From the NCBI RefSeq assembly GCF_050624435.1, contig NC_134538.1, positions 117,822,437 through 117,886,436 of the forward strand: a DNA stretch of 64,000 nt, read 5' to 3'. Origin of the DNA: Tenrec ecaudatus. Lineage: Eukaryota; Chordata; Mammalia; Afrosoricida; Tenrecidae. The notes below the pieces were generated by a model. That model had not been told where the DNA came from. It worked only from the letters and a program-made list of their open reading frames with translations, and did no database searches. Positions 10,680-20,339 of this stretch are shown in pieces. Made by a program: the position numbers and the translations under genes. The stretch's first letter is position 1, and each line of letters opens with the position of its first letter.

Positions 10680-12056
10680 ACTCTCAATCACAAATTAACA
10701 AGGAGGTTTTGAGAGGGAGCCAAAGGCAGATTTAAAAAACAAAACACCAACATAGATCCAGGAATGGCTTACAGGCTTGCGCTACCTCCTACTCCACTTT
10801 GAGAACAACCAGTTCTGACATCACGGCCCCGCTCAGTACTCACCCTCAGGAAGGGAACACAGAACATGTGGGTGCTATAGCAAAATGGGGCACCACCAGA
10901 GAATTAGATGCTGACCAACTATCAGATAAAACAGTGACTAGAACCTTAAAGGCTTCTTTCCAAACAAGCAACAATCTCAGTGAAGGTCAACTAAATCCGC
11001 ATGGAAGAAGCACATCAGCATCAGTCACCAAAGGATTGTGTAGCACAGAATCCTAATCTGAAGCCTAGAGAGAGAATCGTGTCAGAGCCCCTATTGTGAG
11101 AGTCTTGTTTGCGGCAGGTTATGGATGACCGTGGGAGCCCAATGAATAAATAAAGAAAGAAGTCTGGCGATTTCCTCCGACCCATAATGAAGAGCTGGGA
11201 ATAAACGGGGTACAAAGCAGGGCACAATGGAGCGACGACTATAGCAGAGGAAAACGGATGCCTGCCTTGAACTGTTAAAACCTGGTCAGTCGATATCTCC
11301 CTCTGACGAGTGTTAGACCTGATCTGGTTTTCAATGTTTTCTGTGTTTTTGTTTGTTCATATTGGGCTTTAGCTCAGATGTTTTTTGTCTCTGGGTGTGA
11401 TCCTGTTGTTGGAGCCAGCTGACGAGTCGAACAGTCCTGAAAGGGGGAGTGAGGATTAAGGGAAAAGAGAGACAGAAAGTATTGGGAGGACAACAGTCTG
11501 ATGGACTGAAGCCCCCGAGTTTATTCTACAAACTCCTTATATCCATGCAGAAATAACCCGGGGTTAATTATCGCATTGTTAAGCAAGCACATTTGATACA
11601 CAGAGCAACTCTATCTTCTGCCAAGCCAGACATCCTTGAGAAAATTAAACCACCTGTTTTTCCCAGACCTTGCTTGCTTTCTTGTCCTTGACAGTCTGTT
11701 CAAAACGTAAAGTCACAGAAGAAATCAGGAAACACTTAGGTCATGAGACTGCTCAGCTGTTTCAAGGCTGAGTCTTAACAGCCTTCAACACCCTGTTGAG
11801 CTTTTGTTATGTGTTCTTCTGCTTTTCAGTATATGACACTCAGGATTCATGAAGCTATGGGAACAGCACGGAAATAAGGGTTTCTGGGGGCACAGGGGTC
11901 GGGGAAGGGGGACAAAAGGAAGCTGATGTGAAGGAGTTCAAGAAGGAAAGAATAGACACTGACTGTGGTAGCAGTTGTACAATCCTGCTTGATGTGAGCG
12001 AACTGTGGACTGATATATTTGTATGAACTCCCAATACAATGGTTTTGAATGGCTGG
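10680..12056 (+). mobile_element. Old LINE 3'-end-like repeat, split by a solo LTR
   Basis: At 10955-11040 the sequence runs AAAGGCTTCTTTCCAAACAA, then a CATGGAAGAAGCACATCAGC block. This parallels the 247-bp unit of the LINE at 57.5 kb (minus strand). The right end at about 11910-12046 reads GAAGCTGATGTGAAGGAGTT and finishes with TGTATGAACTCCCAATACAA, close to the terminal sequence of the LINE tails at 43.1 and 56.7 kb. It is much more diverged than those copies. The left boundary is uncertain. Confidence 0.5.
11407..11790 (-). mobile_element. Solo LTR of an endogenous retrovirus, class II-like
   Basis: On the minus strand a 384-bp unit starts TGTTGAAGG and ends CTCCAACA, the TG...CA ends of a retroviral LTR. 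It holds a TATAAGG box and an AATAAA signal (11520-11525 as TTTATT). The flanks are TCCTGT (11401-11406) and CCCTGT (11791-11796), a 6-bp target duplication with one mismatch, the size usual for class II (betaretrovirus-like) ERVs. No internal gag-pol-env sequence remains, so it is a solo LTR left by recombination. It sits inside an older LINE-like repeat. Confidence 0.75.
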
Positions 12057-12189
12057 ATAGATATTATGTAGATTATAATTTTTCTCTTGATTGATGAATA
12101 AACAGATGAACTGAAATCACTCCATCCAGGTGGTTCACCATATTTGTGGCATCACTATATTTTGAAATATTCTTTTTTAAGGTGGCAGC

Positions 12190-12400
12190 CTCATTGGGTG
12201 GAAAGAGTCTAAGCTTTGCAATTTAAAGGCTTCTGTTTATCACTTAATACAGGATACTTTCAAACTATTATGTAACTTCTTGAAGGCATGCTTTCCTTGA
12301 TGGTAAAACTCAGATAAAAATTTCACCAGCTATAAAGAGTTTGTGGGATTTAAATAATAATAGGCACACCCTCCATTTACCACAAAGTGTTGCACAGACA
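12190..12400 (+). mobile_element. MIR-type SINE relic
   Basis: GTGGAAAGAGTCTAAGCTTT is followed by CTTCTGTTTATCACTTAATA, ACTTCTTGAAGGCATGCTTT and a GGTAAAACTCAGATAA block. This order parallels the MIR head, core and 3' end in sense orientation. Confidence 0.5.
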
Positions 12401-12528
12401 TTTGATTTACTATTTTCTTGATGAGGAAGAAGAGGAGTCCTGCTCAAAATGTAAGGGCTCAGCTTAATTGTGATTCAAATACGCCAGTCCTCAAGGAGAA
12501 AGATGCGCCAGTTTGTTTCTGTAAGAAA

Positions 12529-12562
12529 TGTGTGTGTGTGTGTATGTGTGTGTGTGTGTGTA
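12529..12562. repeat. (TG)n microsatellite, one interruption
   Basis: TG dinucleotides for about 34 bp, broken once by an A. Confidence 0.95.
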
Positions 12563-12769
12563 CACTCAGCTTTAGAACCTTATAGGGTGGGTCCATGCTT
12601 CTCTATAATATTGTTATAAGTTTATATGGACTTGATACCAATAGGTTTAATTGACTGATCTACAAGAGGAAAAGTACTTCACTAAATGGCCAAGTTCAAG
12701 CTCACCTCTATCACCAGTGACCTAATGCTGCAATTTGAATTCCTAGCAGGTATGTCCTGAGAGATAGTG

Positions 12770-12960
12770 TTTGTTGTTAGTTGCTATAGAATCCATTCTG
12801 AATAATGACAACCACAAGTACAGAGTAGAGCTGGTCCGTGGATTTTCAAGGCTGTGGCTTAGGTGGACCCCAGCCTCTAAACTTTCCTCTCTGTTCATAG
12901 TGGAGGAGGGGTAGAGTCCTGAACTGTGCAACCCAGGGACTTCTGGGAAAGTGTCTCCTT
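12770..12960 (-). mobile_element. AfroSINE-like, antisense
   Basis: Begins TTGTTAGTTGCTATAGAATC and continues through an ACAGAGTAGAGCTG block and GGATTTTCAAGGCTGTGGCT, ending in CAACCCAGGGACT. The GGGACT head marks an AfroSINE subtype different from the GGGCTCC type. Confidence 0.65.
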
Positions 12961-14205
12961 GGTCTTAAAATTTTGGGAATTCCTTATCTTTAGCTCTTAT
13001 TGTTCTATCATGAGATTTATTGAAAGAAAAAGGAGATTCTTAAGAGTAATGAGACAGAAATTCAAATCGATTAATTAGAATGTGAGCTAAAAACAAACAA
13101 TGTATTTATGGGATCAGTCCCATTATCAGCTGGGAGAGCATCCAATGAACACTACGGTGGGGGGGAGGGGAAGCTGCCAAAATATATGCAGCAATAGCAG
13201 AACAATGACAACAAAAGGTCATATTTGGGGTGAAATTGGAGACACGAATGCAGAGCAGGGATGTGTCTTGGCTATAACAGCTTATGATTGGTTTATGTTT
13301 ATTTAGCTTATTTTAATAACTGATTGCAATGACCTCGGTTCTGCTCAAACAGTCACCTCTTGGTCCATGCTCCACGTGGACACAATGCAATGTTATGGAA
13401 AGTCATTCTTCATATGGAATCGATGCTGTGCTGTGGTTCACAGAGTACAATGCCTTTGTACTGTTGATAAAACATGGGGAAATGCGTTTCTGTATTCTCT
13501 GCTCTCACCCAAGCTCCCTCTGACATCAGCACTGACATTTCTCATTCCGTGTGCTCTTTGGAATCCTACTTGAATTTCTGACAGCTCCCTGTTAAGTACT
13601 GCTGCAACCACTTTGAATTATCTTCAGCACAATTCCACGTGTATGTGATACTAAGAATATTGTTCAATGATCTCCCCACTGTGCTAGTCACTTTTCTTTG
13701 GAATGAGCATGTACATTAATTTATTATCGCTGGCTGGCCAGGCACCTGCCTTTCACATTCATTGGCATAGATGAACATTTCTAGCATGTGTCTGCCTAAT
13801 CTATTAGTTTGTTTTATGTGGTGACTTGCATTCTGGAACTTTATGTAATGCTTTCCTTTGAATTATACACTCATATTAATTTATAAACCATGTATTGAAT
13901 CTCAGTATGAGGCAGGTGTTGTTTAGGTGACTTGCTACATGTTTCTTTCTGAGACGTATCAAATATATTTGTTAAATTAATTTTATCTCTTAATGTTTTT
14001 ATTTTACATAAACATTAATTAAATAAGTGATTAGTCATTATATTTGTATTAGATTGGGATATTTAAATGTAAATTTTAAAATCCTTACAATCCAAATGTA
14101 TCATATAGGTTTAGAAAAAAATTTCTTGAATGTAATTGCTATTCAAAATGTATTTGTTGAATATTAAATCAAATAGCATATTTCAGTCAAATGTTAATTT
14201 TTTCT
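12961..14205. other. Unassigned sequence
   Basis: No gene or repeat recognised. The 13.9-14.2 kb part is very AT-rich. Confidence 0.5.
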
Positions 14206-16210
14206 ATTTTTTTTTTTTGTTAAGCTAAGTTTCATACCTTTCAACTGATTTAAGTCCAACACCCTGAAGGGACAACTATGGCAGCAAAACTTCCCCTCTT
14301 CTGCCGCCACACGAGGATTAACTTTGAATACTAGTCAACCTAGTGTTCTCACCCTGCTACTTCCCCTTCCCATACACATTTGCATTAAAACGATCAAATC
14401 TATTTTAAGACACCAGACCTCAAGCCAACAAATGTCGGCAAATCTACTGGGATACAATTCAAGAACGAACCCCTTTTGAGGAGCATTACCAACATTAGAG
14501 GCTGTGAGGCTGCCTACAGGATCAGACCGTTCACACGGAATGCTTCTTCACTGAAGCATTCCCATAAACAATGTGCTTAACAGAAAAGCCAAATGGTGTT
14601 CCCATCACTTGATTTCCTACCAGATTTTTTTATGTTTAGAAACACTAGAAACCAGCATTTTGTTTATAAAAACCTAAGGAACAAAATATCACTGCGTCCA
14701 TCCTGGAAGAATTTTTAAATGTACAGTGTGGGCAGGGAACACAAAACATAAAATCCAATTTGGTATTCTCAGCTGCTGTATATTGAAGCAGCTAACATGA
14801 TGCTGACGCTGGAAAGCCTGTATTTGTAAGCCATTCCCCAGAAGTGATTCTCAGCACTTTCTATGTTTTATGCATAGTATTTCTGCTTCCCTGTTTAATA
14901 ACCTAGATTGTTCTCATTCTAAACAGTCGATGCATTGACTACCATCCAACGCTGGTGGAAGGAACAACGTGGAGTAAAACAGATGAAGGCAGAACACTAT
15001 CACAGAACTTTAAGTTCACAAGGTGAAAATGATGATTTTGCTTTAAACCAAATGGAGTATGTGAGTGAAAAGGTTACTAAAGTGTAAGTTCTGGTGAATG
15101 AACCAAGCTCAGTTGACGTACTGAACCCAACCATCTCCCTGATAATACATTTAGGACATTTACAAATTTGCCAAGTACTATTACATTTACCAATGTAAAT
15201 TTAAATTTACCCTCAATTTACTTAGTGCTCTTACTTAGCAAGTCAGGAAAGGCACGGTGCTCATGAGCTCATCTTTTTTACTGGGGGGCAAAGAACGGTA
15301 ATGCGATGTCCGCGCAGCTCGGCCAGTGCACTCAGTTCACAGCACTGAAGGGTCTTTCCTTATTAACAACACTAGACGTTTATTTGTCAGTACCTTCCAA
15401 AAGTGCTTGTGTCACTATAGATAAAATTCACTTGAATTAAAATAATAATAAAATAAGCCCAAGGTCTGCCCTCCTGTGGGGCCTCAGTGTGACAATGTGG
15501 TGCTCTGTCTGGAGGCACGAGGGGCTGGGGAACTGGAGATCTGCCCCAGGGAGGAGAGCAGGCAGATATAAGGCTCGAAAGTCAGGGGCAATAATTTTGA
15601 AATAGTAATGCACCAGACAAATAGCTGCAAACATTTTCTTAAGAGGACTCGACTCGTGGAAGAAAAACTTTAATTGCTGTTGCTAAAATACTCTGTACGA
15701 AGTAGAACTTGGTTTCAGTAACATCCACTCATGCAGAGTGTGCTCTAGAAACTGGAGGTAAATGGAGGTACATTTCTAGTGGCAATTGAATAGAACAGTC
15801 CCAGGTGGTTGACTGAGGCCAATCCCTCATGATGATGAAAGCCTTGTCTGTAGGGAATTTGGGGTGCTACCGAGTGAAATATTACTCTGTGCACAAACCA
15901 AATTGGAATTGTTTTCACAAGTGTTGTAAAGTTTCATACAGGAAAAGGATTTTTCTACATGCACTTTAATTTCACATTGGGAGTGGCATAGAATCCCTAA
16001 ACACAGAAGAGAGCATCCATGAAAGATATCTAACTCCTGGACATAATAATGCACACAGTTCACAATGATGACACTGTGCTTACATCTAGGGCGTCCTGCA
16101 ACTACACGGCAGTGGCAATGGAAAGCATAGCCCTGGGATCAGTGTCTAGAAAGCAGCCACCACCTTCTTCTATGTGTGCTTTCTGTGTTTTTTTCCTTCA
16201 TATTCCTTAA
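14206..16210 (-). pseudogene. Probable 3' UTR part of the AMD1 retrocopy
   Basis: Downstream (minus strand) of the AMD1 stop codon the sequence runs on without a recognisable repeat for about 2 kb to a 12-bp T-run near 14208-14219, which could be the retrocopy's poly(A) tail. The piece next to the stop (about 15.65-16.2 kb) ends with an ATTAAAG signal at about 15670, and resembles AMD1 3' UTR as far as I can recall it. A total of about 2 kb would suit the long AMD1 3' UTR. Membership beyond 15.65 kb is inference, since no strong AATAAA lies just before the T-run. Confidence 0.45.
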
Positions 16211-18036
16211 TCAACTCTGCTGCTGCAGCTGCTTCTTAGAAAAACTGGTAGGAACAAATTTGTCATCATTGAACATAGCACTCTGGCAATCAAGCCGTTA
16301 ATAACCGTCTATCTTCTGGGGCGAAGGGAGCACTGTGCAGCATTGAGAACTCCAGTTTACAGACAGCGTGGTCACACATTGTCCTGGCCTGAAGACTTCC
16401 CCAGCTTTCCTGATCAGGTCATCAAAGGAGGTCTGACTTGAGTTTGATTCAAAGTTTACATAAGAAAATTCTGGTTCTGGAGTGATGGGCAGAGTCCAAT
16501 AAGTTCTATCCGATAGCATTCAACTCATTGAATACCCACAAGGATTCAACAGTGGAGCATCTACGACAGAACCTGCTATCAGGTCATGAATGCCACGTTC
16601 AGGAGTGGCATGCTTTGCAGGACACCATCTTTCATGTAACTGCTGGGTCAAGTTCACTCATCAGAATGTCCAGGGTTTGATCTGGCTGGCTGGTTACTCG
16701 ACTCTCTGGGAAATCCAGAGTAGCCAAGTACCGACAGTCAGAAATCATACGTCCCATAAAATATGCTGCTTTATTTGGGAAAATTGCACTAAGAAACCCT
16801 ATTTCTTCCTGGAAATTCAGTGGGGGTCCCCTTGGTGAGAAGGCATCATGAAAGTCTTAGGAGAATAAAGGCAGCTTTGAATGGAGCCAAAGCCACTGTG
16901 GTCCCTAGCAAATTCAACGGGGACCAGTGCTTTCAGTAATAGGGTGGTGCCACCGGTCTTCAAAATAAAACGTCTCTGGGAGCTGAGTACAGTAGCTTCC
17001 TGCTTGCCAGTCTTTGTCACACAGCATTGAACATTGCACATTCTTCAGAAGTCGATCCCACGCAGATCTCATGATTAGTGTGGGTTGATTGGCTTTCCTT
17101 TGAGAAATGCTCCGATGTTCCTGGTTCTTTGTCATATCTTGTAGGCCAGGAGGGCATTCTGGACATTCTCATCACCTTTGAAAGAGTTGTTCCGGCAGCC
17201 TTGGAGTACAGACACAATTCAAGTTCCACCCAGCTCTGCGGCTCCCGGCTGCACCGCCAGTTTATGGAAGCTTCTGCCACGATACGCAGCGGAGCAGTGC
17301 CGCTCCTCTGGTGGCCAGCGTGGAACCTGAGGCGGGATCGCCCCAGCGTTTCTTCTTCTGGGGTCAAGTGGGAGAAGGGCAGATGAAAACTGAGCAAGAG
17401 GGTTTCTCCGACGCACGTGCACACCTCAGTTCTTCTGGTCAAAAGGGTCCGGGTCCGGGGCCTTTCCATGGAGTTTTTGGCGGCTGTCTGCCTGATACCG
17501 CTGTCAGGGGTGGGGACAAGAAGAAGGGGGGGGTGAGTAAAAAGAGAACTGGGTCCCCCACTGCTCTTGGACCTTTTTCTGTCTTCACCTAGTTTCGGAC
17601 TCTTGAGACAAGGCTAGGCGCTTACAGGCAAAAGGAAACAGGAATTTCTCTGGTGGTTCAGTGGTAGTTGAAGTTCGGGTTCCCGTCTTCAATTCATCTA
17701 ACACGTTCTTTTCGGGCGCAGAGAGCTGCGCAGGCATGCGAGGGTTTGCTTCATCAACTGAAACCAGAGTGTTCTTCACTTCAGTGTTTTCTTAGCATGA
17801 CTGTCTTTTCTAATGGAACTTCTTTCGCCATTTCTGCCTCCCTCCAAGCTGCCATTTCAAAATCATTTAGTCCAGGGGCATCTCTAGACATGGTCACTGG
17901 CTTTCAGCATCCTTATGAATCCCGGGGATGATGCGAAGATCCCTGGGTCCTTGTTTGCATCGGGCTGCTGTCTGGCAAACCGAACCTCCAGCAGCTTCTC
18001 AGTTCCTTCGAACCAATGTGCAGCTTCTGTCCCCAT
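16211..18036 (-). pseudogene. AMD1: AMD1 processed pseudogene (S-adenosylmethionine decarboxylase)
   Basis: The parent enzyme makes decarboxylated S-adenosylmethionine for spermidine and spermine synthesis. The minus strand encodes successive pieces of AMD1 in order. They are [15 protein letters not shown] and RQQPDAN (about 17.93-18.04 kb), [14 protein letters not shown] (about 17.05 kb), [19 protein letters not shown] (about 16.9-17.0 kb), [18 protein letters not shown] (about 16.65 kb), [19 protein letters not shown] (about 16.45 kb) and QLQQQS before the stop at 16211-16213. The exons are joined without introns, so it is a retrocopy. It is dead: there are several frameshifts and stops. 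An 18-bp deletion removes the Glu67-Ser68 cleavage site needed to form the pyruvoyl group, and Cys82 in TCG is Gly. About 860 bp of other sequence (17070-17930) splits the N-terminal region. The start shows two extra codons after ATG. Confidence 0.93.
17070..17930. other. Unidentified GC-rich insert inside the AMD1 retrocopy
   Basis: This block interrupts AMD1 between the codons for DLRTIP and RSEWD. It is richer in GC than its surroundings. It has open frames on the minus strand (a 64-codon one at 17585-17779, a 150-codon one over 17017-17469) and a short one beginning [21 protein letters not shown] do not recognise a protein family. No poly(A) run and no clear target duplication mark its edges. 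A second, frameshifted retrocopy, or a retained AMD1 intron (an AG precedes the right junction, but no GT follows the left one), are both possible. Confidence 0.5.
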
Positions 18037-18120
18037 GAGACGAGCCAACTGCCCACCACCACCCACCCCCCCAGCTGCGGTCAAAGCTCAGGTTCCCTTT
18101 TTTCCCCCTATAAAGTTATA
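18037..18120 (-). pseudogene. Possible 5' UTR of the AMD1 retrocopy
   Basis: About 80 bp of GC-rich sequence upstream of the ATG, ending before an AT-rich A-run at 18129-18136. Its extent is consistent with a 5'-truncated leader, but I cannot match it. Confidence 0.3.
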
Positions 18121-18477
18121 GTAACTTTTAAAAAAAGGATTAATTAAATTTCCCGGCTTTTTCTGGTTAGCGGAAGCTGACTGTGCGTCTGTTGGAAATA
18201 TAGGCAGATACAGGTCAGTCCCTGGTAGTGACGGTTTCCCTTACAGAGAGGTGAGCAGCGCAGGCTCGTGTCGCCCGCCGTCCTGAGCAAGCCCAGATGT
18301 TAGTACGTCCGTAGCACTGCTTAACCCTTTTATCTCTGTAACGTGGAAAAGATTCAACTAATCAGCTTTAAACGAGTAGTTCTAAGTTAAATAGTGAACA
18401 GAACACATAAATTCATCCTTACCACTAATTTGATTTTAAGTAGAATTTTCAAGTTTTGTTACTTAACCTCTTAATTT

Positions 18478-18668
18478 TCACTGTCATCGAATCAACGCCG
18501 ACTCAGTGAGCCGATAGGACAAAATCAGATTGCCCCTGTGAATTTCTGAGATGAACTTTTGAAGGGATCAGAAAGTCCCAGCTTTCTCCCAGAGAGCGCC
18601 TCTTGGTTTTGAACTGGTGACCTTGCATCTCATAGCTCATTTCACTAAACACCATTCCACCCGGACCT
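18478..18668 (-). mobile_element. AfroSINE, antisense
   Basis: Starts with the reversed 3' core (CACTGTCATCGAATCAACGC, then CGACTCAGTGAG) and ends in a diverged tRNA-like head near CACCATTCCACCCGGACC. Near full length. Confidence 0.7.
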
Positions 18669-18774
18669 CACACCTCTTAATTAGTCTCTCCTTCTTTAAA
18701 AGGCTTATATTATAATGTATGCTCACCCTTTATGCTTTTCACCATATCCGTCATGGTCCTATCATGGTAGACAC

Positions 18775-19045
18775 TATGCCACCAATGTTTGAAAGATCAG
18801 TGGGATCATGCATGGAGGACAGGCGTCCACGGGGTTTCTAGACCAAGGCAAGCTAGGAAGAAAAGCCGCAGAATCTACCTTTACAACGTAGCCAATGAAA
18901 ATCCTGTGGATCACACACAACCTCGCCTTATCTTGTGCTGAGATAGGTTGGCTCTCTAGTTTGGAAAGCCCTCAACATGCTGTGTCAATAGCGGACTGAG
19001 CACAAAGTCATCGTGAAGATGGTCCAGCCCTTTGCCCTCGGTGCT
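18775..19045 (+). mobile_element. RTE-related repeat, sense
   Basis: The run GATCAGTGGGATCATGCATG, then GACCAAGGCAAGCTAGGAAG, then CAATGAAAATCCTGTGGATC is the same kind of unit seen at 35.27-35.35 kb. It ends with a GAAGATGGTCCAGCCCTTTG block that parallels the RTE 3' terminus. Confidence 0.5.
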
Positions 19046-19320
19046 TCATCCTGACGGATCTGACTGAAGTGACGAAAGCGAGCGCGAGCAGATCTACGCA
19101 GCACCTTCCAGCTCACTCTCGAAGGCTGAGGCCAGAGGCACTGTGGGAAACGGTAGTGCAGAGCTCCCTTGGTCCCACGACGAGAACATCCTACGACAGC
19201 GATGGTGTTCAGTGTGTGTTGCCCACGAGCTACTTTCTTGGCCATTTTTCCTTTTCTTTCTCTTTACGTGTTACTTGCATCAACAGTCATCATGAAAGCT
19301 TGACAAAAATACTGCGTGAC
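19046..19320. other. Unassigned GC-richer block with an 86-codon frame
   Basis: A minus-strand frame at 18985-19245 begins MAKKVARGQHTLNTIAVV and partly overlaps the RTE-related repeat. I recognise no family. The start codon and arginine-rich content could come from a retrocopy fragment, but equally from chance in GC-rich DNA. Confidence 0.3.
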
Positions 19321-20117
19321 TGATCACTTCTTCTTCACACAGCTTCAAAAAATTCCTAAAACCAAGTGTCCCCTGTGACTGTCAATCTAAGTCTGCAATT
19401 GGCTTCAGGCATTGATCTAGACAAACCATTCTGCCACCCACCTTTTTTGTCTTTAATGATGATTTAATCTTTGACTGATAGACATGGATGCTTGCTTTTC
19501 TGGCAAGATATTTCACTCAAAATAATAATAATTCACTCTGAATAATCATGATACAATTGCACCGATAGTCAAATGAGAAAGGGGAATGAGCTGTAATCAC
19601 TTGAATCTCCCCAAACTGTATGTTATCCTAAGTAAATCTCTCCTCAGAAAACTTTTCTATGTAACAAAGGGTATGGGTTGGTTAACTCTTACTAAAAGAA
19701 TTTGTCTTTTGACATATATAAAGTTATGGGGGATCTTAGACAAGAAGGATGGGGAAATTGAATAATACAAGCATTTCAAAAAGAGAAGGACTACGTTGTT
19801 TAAATAAGTATTTTTCCACCTGCTTAATTTATTCCACAGCATTTATCCATGAGGTTATTTTAAATCTTGATCTGAAAACTGAGAAAATCAAAAATTACAA
19901 AATTATCTTTAAATCAAGAAATGCAACTACCCTGCATAGATTTTTACAATTATATTATTTTTCTAAACATCCAAACACTTTTGAGTAAAGAGCACATTAT
20001 AAAAATGTGATCTAAATATCAGAGTTATCACCCTATAAATGTGCTTTACTCATTAAAATAATTATAAGCTATCCTTCGGGATGAGCAAAGCAATATAAAT
20101 ATGTACAGGTCTGGATT
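19321..20117. other. AT-rich unassigned sequence
   Basis: No gene or repeat recognised. Confidence 0.55.
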
Positions 20118-20325
20118 ACACGGCCTAGTGATATTGTGGATTATGCACTGGGCTGCTAATTGCAAGGTCAGCAGTTCGAATTCACCAGCCACTCTGCTAG
20201 AGAAAAATGGGGCTTTCTACTCCTGTAAACATGAACAATCTTGGAAAGCCACAAGGACCCCTCTACCCTGTCCCAAAGAGCCGTTATGAGTGAGAATTGA
20301 GTTTGAGTTTGCTTGTTTGCTTTGG
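20118..20325 (+). mobile_element. AfroSINE, sense
   Basis: The landmarks GGGCTGCTAATTGCAAGGTC, then AGCAGTTCGAATTCACCAGC (the B-box region), AATGGGGCTTTCTACTCCTG and the CCGTTATGAGTGAGAATTGA core appear in order. A run of 12 G follows at 20328-20339. Confidence 0.8.
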
Positions 20326-20339
20326 GTGGGGGGGGGGGG

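Noticed and set aside
17017-17469. 150-codon open frame on the minus strand, the longest here
   Set aside because: It runs from the AMD1 pseudogene remnant into the unidentified insert, mixes frames, and overlaps equally long frames on the other strand. GC-rich sequence explains its length.
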